Source: an uncultured Alistipes sp.
GTDB taxonomy: Bacteria > Bacteroidota > Bacteroidia > Bacteroidales > Rikenellaceae
Reading direction: 5' to 3'
Assembly (NCBI GenBank): GCA_947174295.1
Contig: CAMWIG010000142.1
Location: 1-5,583 of the forward strand
Length of the DNA stretch: 5,583 bases
The number at the start of each line of letters is the position of its first letter. Position 1 is the stretch's first letter. Made by a program: the position numbers and the translations under genes. The notes below the pieces were generated by a model. It had not been told where the DNA came from, did no database searches, and saw only the letters and a list, made by a program, of their open reading frames with translations. Positions 1-5,583 of this stretch are shown piece by piece.

Positions 1-43
1 AGATTGCCAAAACGAAAATAATACTCAGAATAATCTTTTTCAT
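1..43 (-). CDS. 5' end of a gene for a secreted or lipid-anchored protein (partial)
   Basis: Reading leftward from an ATG at 43-41, the 14 visible codons give MKKIILSIIFVLAI, and the gene runs off the left edge. Two lysines followed by an unbroken hydrophobic run are the classic start of a Sec signal peptide. No cleavage site or lipobox Cys is reached, so exported protein versus lipoprotein cannot be decided. The gene lies 52 bp downstream of trmB on the same strand. A weak -7-like element (TATACTTG, read leftward, at 65-58) sits 14 bp before the ATG, but no TTTG -33 box is found at the right distance. It may therefore be transcribed by readthrough or from a poor promoter. The function cannot be named. 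The start is chosen because it is the only ATG with a signal-peptide-like continuation. Confidence 0.6.
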   Translation of the reverse strand, partial: MKKIILSIIFVLAI

Positions 44-64
44 AATATATTGCTTAACAAGTAT

Positions 65-87
65 AAAAAACAAATGCTTATGTTTGT
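65..87 (-). terminator. Weak candidate terminator after trmB
   Basis: Read leftward, the sequence just after the trmB stop has ACAAA (87-83), an 8-nt loop, TTTGT (74-70) and a T run reaching 65. This is the arrangement of an intrinsic terminator, but the stem is only 5 bp with a single G-C pair. It would be a poor terminator and may be chance in AT-rich DNA. Confidence 0.25.
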
Positions 88-95
88 AATGCCGG

Positions 96-839
96 CTACT
101 TGCGCTCCTGCTCGTTGTCCTTTTCGAGCACGTCGTCGCCCTCCCAGTCGAAGAAGGGGAATTCGCGGCGGCCGCCGAGCGAGAAGCGCGTGTAGGTTAT
201 CGGCAGTCCGCGGTCGAGGAACATCTGCTCGTAGGCCGTCTTGACCGATAGCACTTCGTCGGCGAATCCCGAACCGTAGATGTCGCCGTTCGACACCTCG
301 CACGGCAGGCCGAAGCGCTCGATGACCGCTTCGGTGTAGCGGTAGAGGTGCTTGGAGTCGGTTTTGAGGTTTATCGGAGCGCCGGGTGCGAGCATGCGGG
401 CGTAGAGTTCCAGAAACATCGGGCCCGTGAGCCGCTTTTTCGCACGGCGCGTTTTGAGCTGCGGGTCGGGGAATGTAATCCACAGTTCGTCGATTTCGCC
501 CTCGGCGAAGAACGACGATATGAACTCTATGCGCGTGCGGACGAATCCCACGTTGTGCATTCCTCGCTCGGTGGCCGTCTTGGCGCCGCGCCACATGCGT
601 GCGCCCTTGATGTCTACGCCGATGAAGTTGCGGCCGGGTTCGCGTTCGGCCAGCGCCACGGTGTACTCGCCCTTGCCGCAGCCGAGTTCGAGTACTATCG
701 GGTTGTCGTTGCGGAAGAAGTCGCGGCGCCAGTTCCCTTTGAGCGGGTGGTCGCGGTGGAATATTTCGTCGAATTCGGGCTGCACCATGCAGTCGAATGT
801 CAGGTTCTCGGCAAATTTGCGAAGTTTGTCTTTTCCCAT
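96..839 (-). CDS. trmB: tRNA (guanine-N7-)-methyltransferase TrmB
   Basis: This 247-residue protein would methylate N7 of G46 in the variable loop of tRNAs using S-adenosylmethionine, in the cytoplasm. It is a Rossmann-fold class I methyltransferase. Motif I is LELGCGKGEYT (residues 50-60), followed by the second SAM-pocket segment FIGVDIKGARMWRGAK (72-87). The catalytic/tRNA-binding TrmB signature is TFPDPQLKTRRAKKRLT (122-138), with Asp125 in the FPDP position. Q replaces the W of the proteobacterial FPDPW motif; I recall the Bacteroidetes form also having DPQ. The C-terminal GSGFADEVLSVKTAYEQMFLDRG segment also fits the family. The full domain is present and the stop is TAG. It is the third gene of the ricT-gldH-trmB cluster, starting 4 bp after the gldH stop, so it is almost certainly co-transcribed. 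It has no recognisable promoter of its own. Confidence 0.95.
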   Translation of the reverse strand: MGKDKLRKFAENLTFDCMVQPEFDEIFHRDHPLKGNWRRDFFRNDNPIVLELGCGKGEYTVALAEREPGRNFIGVDIKGARMWRGAKTATERGMHNVGFVRTRIEFISSFFAEGEIDELWITFPDPQLKTRRAKKRLTGPMFLELYARMLAPGAPINLKTDSKHLYRYTEAVIERFGLPCEVSNGDIYGSGFADEVLSVKTAYEQMFLDRGLPITYTRFSLGGRREFPFFDWEGDDVLEKDNEQERK

Positions 840-843
840 CTCT

Positions 844-1275
844 CTATTCTTTGCTTTTTACAATGTCGACCCCGACGGCGAGCACTCCCTCGGCGGGGCG
901 GTCGGGCGTCAGCGTTATGCGATAGTCGCCTTCGCGGTCGAAACGCACGCGCAGGCGGTAGGGTTGTGTCGTGTCGTGTATGGCTGCGGCGCTGCGGCGG
1001 TCGTCCGACGGGTGCAGTACGAAGTGCTCCTCGTATTGCATCGAGTCGGGCCGCACGGTGCGCACCGTAACGCCTATCGGTTCGCCGTCGAACGCGAGGT
1101 CGTGACGAAGCGTCAGCCTCACGTCGCGAAGCGTCACCGTGTCGGCATTCGGCACGACGAGCGTGGCCGGAGCCGTCCAGCATCGCGAGTCGATGTCGAC
1201 CGCGAACGACTGATGCTCCGACAGGCAGCTCGTAGCGAGCAGTGCGGCGATAGCCGCTGCCGTTATGCGCCGCAT
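844..1275 (-). CDS. gldH: GldH-like gliding-motility-family lipoprotein
   Basis: This is a small 143-residue lipoprotein. The N-terminus has two arginines (2-3), a hydrophobic Ala/Leu core and a lipobox-like ALLATSC ending at Cys17, giving a predicted mature protein of about 127 residues anchored by its lipidated Cys. The remainder looks like a single beta-rich domain. Trp33 near the mature N-terminus, the RDVRLTLRHD stretch (about 50-59) and the C-terminal GVLAVGVDIVKSKE ending resemble GldH proteins of Bacteroidetes, where I recall NLRHN- and GIMDVGLRIEK-like segments. In Flavobacterium johnsoniae GldH is needed for gliding; homologues in non-gliding gut Bacteroidales have no settled role. 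The gene starts 3 bp after the ricT-like stop and ends 4 bp before trmB. PSP1-gldH adjacency is a familiar Bacteroidales arrangement and supports the call. The protein is divergent and slightly short for the family, so the identification rests on ending pattern, size, lipobox and context. Confidence 0.65.
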   Translation of the reverse strand: MRRITAAAIAALLATSCLSEHQSFAVDIDSRCWTAPATLVVPNADTVTLRDVRLTLRHDLAFDGEPIGVTVRTVRPDSMQYEEHFVLHPSDDRRSAAAIHDTTQPYRLRVRFDREGDYRITLTPDRPAEGVLAVGVDIVKSKE

Positions 1276-1278
1276 CGT

Positions 1279-2811
1279 CTATTCGTCGGATTTTTTGCCG
1301 GCGTTTTCGCGTTTCGGCGTGGTTCGCGCCTCGTTGGGCTCTGCTCCCGGTCTCTCGGAACCGCTCTTTTCGCTGCTGCCTGCCCGGCGGCGGCTGTCGT
1401 CGCGATTTTCGCGGTTGCCGCTGCGGCGCGAATTGCGGCGCTCGGGAGAGCGCTCGCCGCGATTGTTTGCGCGGCTGTCTCTCTCCTCGCGGTTGCGCTG
1501 CTGACGCTCTCCGCGCTCGGAGTCGGAGGAGTGCTGCCCCTCGCGCTCCTGCCGGGTGGCGTTTCGGTGACGGTTGCCGGAGCGGCTGCCGCCCTCGCGA
1601 TTTTCGCGCTGCGATTCCGCAGGAGCGTCGGACGAAGCCTCGCGGCGGTCGCCCCGCTTGTCGCGGTTGTCCTTGTGGCTGTCCTTGCGGTTGCGGCGGC
1701 GCTTGCCGTGCGATGTCTTGTCGAAACGGGTGATGCTGTCCTCGTCCGAGCCGGAGCGGTATGTAGGCTCTTCGATCGCCGAGGCCATGGCCTCCTCGCT
1801 GAGCAGCGAGTCGACCTTGTGTCCGGCGCGGTTGGCCGCCAGAATCTCCTTCACGCGGGCTACGGGCAGCGAGGTGAGGTTCGAGAGCGTCTCCTTGCTG
1901 CTGCTGAACTGCATCGTGCCGGCCAGAATGTCGTTCTTGACCAGATACCACTCGCCGTCGACGGTCTGCAACGGTTCCCGCAGGCGCGGGAATCTGCGCC
2001 GGGCGTCGGCGTAGGTGTCGTACTCGTAGACCATGCAGCATTTGAGCTTCGAGCATTGCCCGGCCAGCTTCTGCGGGTTGAGCGAAATCTCCTGCATGCG
2101 CGCGGCGTTGGTCGTCACGCTCGAAAAGTTCGAAATCCACGACGTGCAGCACAGTTCGCGTCCGCATGCGCCTATGCCGCCTATGCGGCCGGCCTCCTGA
2201 CGGGCGCCTATCTGCTTCATCTCGATGCGGATGTGGAACTGCTCGGCGAAGACCTTGATGAGCTCGCGGAAGTCCACGCGTTCGTCGGCTATGTAGTAGA
2301 ATATGGCCTTGATTTTGTCGCCCTGATACTCCACGTCGCCGATTTTCATGTTCAGGCCCATGTCGGCCGCAATCTGGCGCGAACGTATCATCGTGTCGTG
2401 TTCGAGGGCTATGGCCTCCTGCCAGCGCTCGATGTCGTAGGGCTTGGCCAGACGGTAGATTTTTTTGTACTCGCCGTTGTAGGGCGTGAAGCCGAGACGG
2501 CGTATCTGCTTGGCCACCATGTCGCCCGCGAGCGATATGATGCCTATGTCGTGCCCGGGCGACGCCTCGACGGCCACTATGTCGCCCACTTTCAGCCGCA
2601 GGTTGTTGACGTTGCGGTAGAACGAGCGGCGCGTATTCTTGAACCGCACTTCGAATATGTCGGACGGTATGTTGTCGGGATACTCTCCGAGCCAGGGCGT
2701 TTCGTGGAGCTTCGAACAGCCGCCGCACGGGCGGGCGGCGGCTTCGTCGCCGCCGTCGCGGAAACAGCATCCGCGGCCTATCTCGGGTATATATTTGAAT
2801 TCGGAATCCAT
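1279..2811 (-). CDS. ricT: PSP1-domain protein, RicT/YaaT family, with long charged C-terminal tail
   Basis: This 510-residue cytoplasmic protein has a PSP1/RicT core over roughly residues 45-270. In Bacillus subtilis RicT (YaaT) works with RicA and RicF as an Fe-S complex that affects RNase Y-dependent mRNA maturation; those partners are not in this window, so a RNA-related role here is inference. Family hallmarks are the GDIVAVE segment (76-82), the IGARQEAGRIGGIGACG stretch and the cysteine pattern C216-x4-C221-C222 then C253-x4-C258-C259. An extra N-terminal set, C15-C16 and C29-x2-C32, precedes the core. From about residue 365 to the end (about 145 residues) the protein is low-complexity and highly charged, rich in Arg, Glu, Asn, Ser, Gly and Asp, and probably disordered. 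The start at 2811 is favoured because it keeps the N-terminal Cys set and follows a good promoter. It is the first gene of the ricT-gldH-trmB cluster. In related genomes I recall holB upstream; here a MATE gene with its own promoter is found instead. Confidence 0.88.
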   Translation of the reverse strand: MDSEFKYIPEIGRGCCFRDGGDEAAARPCGGCSKLHETPWLGEYPDNIPSDIFEVRFKNTRRSFYRNVNNLRLKVGDIVAVEASPGHDIGIISLAGDMVAKQIRRLGFTPYNGEYKKIYRLAKPYDIERWQEAIALEHDTMIRSRQIAADMGLNMKIGDVEYQGDKIKAIFYYIADERVDFRELIKVFAEQFHIRIEMKQIGARQEAGRIGGIGACGRELCCTSWISNFSSVTTNAARMQEISLNPQKLAGQCSKLKCCMVYEYDTYADARRRFPRLREPLQTVDGEWYLVKNDILAGTMQFSSSKETLSNLTSLPVARVKEILAANRAGHKVDSLLSEEAMASAIEEPTYRSGSDEDSITRFDKTSHGKRRRNRKDSHKDNRDKRGDRREASSDAPAESQRENREGGSRSGNRHRNATRQEREGQHSSDSERGERQQRNREERDSRANNRGERSPERRNSRRSGNRENRDDSRRRAGSSEKSGSERPGAEPNEARTTPKRENAGKKSDE

Positions 2812-2822
2812 ATACGGGTATA

Positions 2823-2844
2823 TTTTGCGTAAAGATACGCAAAA
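2823..2844. repeat. Perfect 9-bp inverted repeat over the ricT promoter
   Basis: The arms TTTTGCGTA (2823-2831) and TACGCAAAA (2836-2844) are exact reverse complements separated by AAGA. The repeat covers the predicted -7 element and the expected transcription start of the ricT-like gene. That position suits an operator for a dimeric regulator. As a terminator it is unlikely: read leftward, the T run comes before the hairpin, not after it, and read rightward it is followed by A residues. Confidence 0.6.
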
Positions 2845-2857
2845 AAAACGAAAACAA
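2830..2857 (-). promoter_or_regulatory. Bacteroidetes-type promoter for ricT-gldH-trmB
   Basis: Read leftward there is a TTG -33 box (2857-2855), a 17-bp spacer and TATCTTTA at 2837-2830, one base away from the TAnnTTTG consensus of the Bacteroidetes primary sigma factor. The end of the -7 box lies 18 bp before the ATG at 2811, so the leader would be only about 11-15 nt. The gap from the MATE stop (2890-2812) shows no convincing GC-rich terminator hairpin, so some readthrough from the MATE gene is possible. Confidence 0.65.
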
Positions 2858-2890
2858 CGGCTCCCGTCCCCGAAAAAGCTCGCGCGGCCT

Positions 2891-4252
2891 CTATGCCTGC
2901 GCCCTGCGGAGACTGCCTACCTTCCGCTTGATGCGAATCAGAAGCAGCAGGGCCGCCATGGAGAGTCCGAAGGTGAATCCCAGAACCAGACCTTCGGGGC
3001 CCATGCCGAGCGTGAATCCGAGCAGGTAGCCCACCGGCAGGTTGAGTACGATGTACGACAGAAACGCCACGGGGATGATTACCTTCACGTCCTGGATGCC
3101 GCGCAGCGTGCCGACCGAGATGTTCTGCACGCCGTCCGAGAGCTGGAACAGCGCCACGAACACCAGAAGCCGCGAGGTGAGCTCCACGACTTCGGCGTTC
3201 GAGGTGAACAGCAGCGGGATGTACTCTCGGAGCGAGATGAACATCACGGCCGCGAAGGCGTTCCACGCGAGTCCCAGATGGTACGACGCATGCACGGCCC
3301 GCGAGAGCGATTGCACGTCGCGCAAGCCGTAGCAGTGCGACACGCGAATCGTGGTGGCCGCGCCGATGGACATGACTATCATGAATGCGCAGTTGCCCAT
3401 GGTGGTGGTTATCTGGTTGGCGCTTATGGCTATCTCGTCGAACCATCCCATCATGATTCCCGTGCCGACGAAGGCCGCCGCTTCGAGAACCATCTGCGCC
3501 GCGATGGGCACGCCCATGCGCACCAGTCCGCGAATCGTCCGCCACGAATAGGCGAGCGGCGAGAATCCCGTCGTGTAGGGGCGGTAGACGGCGCTGCCGC
3601 GGAAGTAGAGTATTACAGCCAGCGGCATGGCCATGCGCGATATGAGCGTCGCGATGCCGGCGCCCGTAGCACCGTAGGCCGGCAAGCCGCAGTGGCCGTA
3701 GATGAATATGTAGTTGAGTGCGATGTTGAGCATGTTGCATATCAGCACTATGACCATCACCGCCTTGGTGTTGCCTACGCCTTCGAGGAACTGCTTGAAC
3801 GCCGAGAAGAGCATGATGAACGGCATGCTCGCCGCCAGCAGCTTGTAGTAGGGCAGCGCCATGCAGACCACCTCGGCGGGTTGTCCGAGGCTGTAAAGCA
3901 GCGGCGTGAATGCGAATTGAAGCCCCATGATTACGGCTCCGAGAACGGTGTAGAATAGTATTCCGTTCTGCAACATGGCCGAAGAGCCGCCGCGCTCGCC
4001 GCGTGCGAAGAGCTCGCCGACCAGAGGCGTGAGCCCCATGGCGAAGCCTACGCCCGCGATGAAAAACAAAAATGCGGCCGAGCCGCCGAACGAAACGGCA
4101 GCCAGCGGCAGCGGGTCGGCACCGCCGTAGCGGCCCACCATGACGTTGTCGGCGAACTGCACCAGAATCTGGCCCAGCTGGGCCAGCGTGACGGGAAGCG
4201 CCAGACGCAAATTGGCGCGATATTGTTCCTTGTAATCTGCAAATCTGTACAT
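2891..4252 (-). CDS. MATE-family (NorM-type) multidrug/Na+ or H+ antiporter
   Basis: This 453-residue inner-membrane protein has about 12 hydrophobic segments in two homologous halves, the normal size for the MATE family. Such proteins export organic cations, drugs or metabolites in exchange for Na+ or H+; the substrate cannot be read from sequence. Helix 1 carries the family signature around Q32-F-A-D35-N-V-M-V-G40. The second half begins with GVPIAAQMVLEAAAF containing Glu257, and helix 10 has LFQLSDGVQNISVGTLRG with Asp373. D35, E257 and D373 match in order and context the D36/E255/D371 cation-site residues of Vibrio NorM, which suggests a NorM-type, cation-coupled pump. GNTK (160-163) and the NIALNYIFIYG stretch (176-186) are also typical. 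It is transcribed away from der and is followed after 79 bp by the ricT cluster on the same strand. The stop is TAG. The protein appears intact. Confidence 0.93.
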   Translation of the reverse strand: MYRFADYKEQYRANLRLALPVTLAQLGQILVQFADNVMVGRYGGADPLPLAAVSFGGSAAFLFFIAGVGFAMGLTPLVGELFARGERGGSSAMLQNGILFYTVLGAVIMGLQFAFTPLLYSLGQPAEVVCMALPYYKLLAASMPFIMLFSAFKQFLEGVGNTKAVMVIVLICNMLNIALNYIFIYGHCGLPAYGATGAGIATLISRMAMPLAVILYFRGSAVYRPYTTGFSPLAYSWRTIRGLVRMGVPIAAQMVLEAAAFVGTGIMMGWFDEIAISANQITTTMGNCAFMIVMSIGAATTIRVSHCYGLRDVQSLSRAVHASYHLGLAWNAFAAVMFISLREYIPLLFTSNAEVVELTSRLLVFVALFQLSDGVQNISVGTLRGIQDVKVIIPVAFLSYIVLNLPVGYLLGFTLGMGPEGLVLGFTFGLSMAALLLLIRIKRKVGSLRRAQA

Positions 4253-4260
4253 AGCGGGTG

Positions 4261-4291
4261 CGAAGATAGTTCAACCGGGTGACAAAAGCAA
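4261..4291 (-). promoter_or_regulatory. Candidate promoter for the MATE gene
   Basis: Read leftward, a TTG (4291-4289), a 20-bp spacer and TATCTTCG (4268-4261, one mismatch to TAnnTTTG) form a Bacteroidetes-type promoter. The -7 box ends only 8 bp before the ATG at 4252, so the transcript would be leaderless or nearly so. No better element was seen farther upstream. Confidence 0.5.
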
Positions 4292-4294
4292 GTT

Positions 4295-4325
4295 TTTGCA
4301 GTGTGCGGGTTTTTTGTTACCTTTG
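4295..4325 (+). promoter_or_regulatory. Bacteroidetes-type promoter for der
   Basis: TTTG at 4295-4298, a 19-bp spacer and TACCTTTG at 4318-4325 match the TTTG/TAnnTTTG consensus without mismatch. It is the clearest promoter in the window. The der ATG is 42 bp farther on, leaving a leader of roughly 35 nt. Its -33 box lies 3 bp from that of the divergent MATE promoter. Confidence 0.75.
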
Positions 4326-4367
4326 CGAAGTTAAACGGTTATACGACTTTAAAACAGAATATTATTT

Positions 4368-5583
4368 ATGTCATTGGTAGCAATAGTAGGCCGCCCCAAC
4401 GTCGGCAAAAGCACGCTCTTCAACCGTCTGGTCGGTCAGCGTCAGGCAATCGTCGATTCGACGGCGGGCACGACCCGCGACCGCCACTACGGTAAGACCG
4501 ACTGGAACGGCCGCGAATTTTCGGTCATCGACACCGGCGGTTACACAGTCAACTCCGAGGATATCTTCGAGGACGAAATACGCCGGCAGGTGCTTCTGGC
4601 CATCGAGGAGGCCGATGTAATCCTCTTCCTGGTCGAGGTTACCACGGGCATCACCGACCTCGACATGATGATGGCCGACATCCTGCGCCGCACCGACAAG
4701 CGCGTGATTCTGGTCTGCAACAAGGTGGACAACAACGACCTCATATACTCCTCGCACGAGTTCTATTCGCTCGGACTGGGCGAGCCCTACTGCATCAGCT
4801 CCATGTCGGGCAGCGGCACGGGCGACCTGATGGACGAGATTCTCGCCGCGCTGCCCGAGGATACGACGGCGCTCTACGAGGAGGAGCTTCCGCGCATTAC
4901 CATCGTCGGCCGCCCCAACGTCGGCAAGTCGTCGCTTACGAACGCGCTTCTGGGGCAGGAGCGCAACATCGTGACCGACATCGCCGGCACCACGCGCGAC
5001 TCCATACACACGCGCTACAACAAGTACGGCATGGACTTCTACCTCGTCGACACGGCCGGAATGCGCAAGAAGGGCAAGGTGACCGAGGATTTGGAGTTCT
5101 ATTCGGTCATGCGCTCGATACGCGCCATCGAGAACTCCGACGTCTGCATCCTCATGCTCGATGCGCAGCAGGGCATAGAGTCGCAGGATTTGAACATCCA
5201 CAACCTCATCGTCCGCAACCGCAAGGGGTGCGTCATCGTGGTCAACAAGTGGGACCTTATCGAGAAGGAGAACAACACCATGAAGGAGTGGCGCGAGTTT
5301 CTCGAAAAGAAGCTCGCACCGTTCAGCGACATACCCATCATCTTCACTTCGGTGCTCAACAAGCAGCGCATACTCGAAGTGTTGCAGAATGCCGTGCGCG
5401 TCTACAACTCGCGCCGCCGCCGCATCCCAACCTCGGAGCTCAACGACTTCATTCTGCCGATTATCGAGAATACGCCGCCGCCTGCGACCAAGGGTAAGTA
5501 CATCAAAATCAAGTACGCCACACAGCTGCCGACGCCGACGCCCCAGTTCGCGTTCTTCGTCAACCTGCCGCAGTACATCAAGG
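4368..5583 (+). CDS. der: Ribosome biogenesis GTPase Der (EngA), 3' end missing
   Basis: Der is an essential GTPase with two tandem G domains that binds the 50S subunit during assembly. The 405 visible residues contain domain 1 with P-loop GRPNVGKST (8-16), switch TTRD (35-38), DTGG (55-58) and NKVD (118-121). Domain 2 has GRPNVGKSS (181-189), TTRD (208-211), DTAG (228-231) and NKWD (293-296). A basic KH-like C-terminal domain starts near residue 350 (SRRRRIPTSELNDF, then PPPATKGKYIKIKYATQLP). All nucleotide-binding motifs are intact. The usual family length is about 435-440, so roughly 30 residues lie beyond the right edge. The start ATG at 4368 places the first P-loop at the normal distance from the N-terminus and follows a consensus promoter. 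It is divergent from the MATE gene and its downstream neighbour is unseen. The reading frame stays open to the end. Confidence 0.97.
   Translation, partial: MSLVAIVGRPNVGKSTLFNRLVGQRQAIVDSTAGTTRDRHYGKTDWNGREFSVIDTGGYTVNSEDIFEDEIRRQVLLAIEEADVILFLVEVTTGITDLDMMMADILRRTDKRVILVCNKVDNNDLIYSSHEFYSLGLGEPYCISSMSGSGTGDLMDEILAALPEDTTALYEEELPRITIVGRPNVGKSSLTNALLGQERNIVTDIAGTTRDSIHTRYNKYGMDFYLVDTAGMRKKGKVTEDLEFYSVMRSIRAIENSDVCILMLDAQQGIESQDLNIHNLIVRNRKGCVIVVNKWDLIEKENNTMKEWREFLEKKLAPFSDIPIIFTSVLNKQRILEVLQNAVRVYNSRRRRIPTSELNDFILPIIENTPPPATKGKYIKIKYATQLPTPTPQFAFFVNLPQYIK

Noticed and set aside
58..65. TATACTTG (leftward) as a promoter for the partial gene at the left edge.
   Set aside because: No TTTG or TTG -33 box lies 17-20 bp upstream, so the match is too weak to list as a promoter.
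1282..1719. Repetitive-looking GC-rich DNA in the ricT 3' part as a possible CRISPR or tandem repeat array.
   Set aside because: The similarity comes from repeated Arg, Glu, Asn and Gly codons; there is no fixed repeat unit or regular spacing.
427..2832. An 801-codon open frame on the + strand, antisense to ricT, gldH and trmB.
   Set aside because: It lies opposite three recognisable genes, its product is an Ala/Val/Arg-rich string with no family features, and long antisense frames are common in GC-rich DNA with biased codon use.
800..2857. A 685-codon leftward frame overlapping ricT and gldH in another phase.
   Set aside because: The product is an extreme Arg-rich composition with no domain pattern, as expected from reading GC-rich codons out of frame.
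2845..2890. A terminator between the MATE gene and ricT.
   Set aside because: A T run is present on the leftward strand, but no stable GC-rich stem precedes it.
2639..4274. Long open frames on both strands over the MATE gene (439 codons rightward, 498 codons leftward in another phase).
   Set aside because: Their products are His/Arg/Gly-rich without membrane segments or motifs, while the MATE frame has 12 hydrophobic segments and the cation-site residues.
4371..5201. A 276-codon leftward frame opposite der.
   Set aside because: It is the mirror of a clearly coding, motif-rich GTPase gene and shows no features of its own.

Overview
The window looks like ordinary chromosomal DNA from a GC-rich member of the Bacteroidales, most like an Alistipes/Rikenellaceae relative. 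Three things point there: a GldH-type lipoprotein next to a PSP1/RicT-type protein; a TrmB with Bacteroidetes-style motifs (FPDPQ rather than FPDPW); and promoters of the Bacteroidetes sigma-ABfr type (TTTG, about 19 bp, TAnnTTTG) in the AT-rich gaps. The genus is inference; the phylum is well supported.

Layout, left to right. (1) Positions 1-43 hold the first 14 codons of a leftward gene whose product starts with a signal peptide; the rest lies outside the window. (2) Positions 96-2811 hold a tight leftward cluster, in transcription order ricT-like (PSP1) > gldH-like lipoprotein > trmB, with gaps of 3 and 4 bp. A Bacteroidetes promoter just upstream (2830-2857) overlaps a perfect 9-bp inverted repeat. 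(3) Positions 2891-4252 hold a leftward MATE-family (NorM-type) efflux transporter. (4) Positions 4253-4367 are a 115-bp divergent promoter region with two back-to-back promoters whose -33 boxes are 3 bp apart. (5) From 4368 to the right edge runs der (engA), the double-GTPase ribosome assembly factor, missing about its last 30 residues.

The three-gene cluster joins a cytoplasmic RNA-related factor (RicT), an outer-membrane-type lipoprotein (GldH) and a tRNA m7G46 methyltransferase (TrmB). Der on the other side of the MATE gene is also a translation/ribosome gene. These are mostly housekeeping functions. I saw no insertion sequence, phage gene, CRISPR array, tRNA, rRNA or defence system, and I do not think a new system is present. 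The points most worth a second look are the long charged low-complexity tail and the two cysteine clusters of the RicT-like protein, the inverted repeat on its promoter, and the very short predicted leaders of ricT and the MATE gene.
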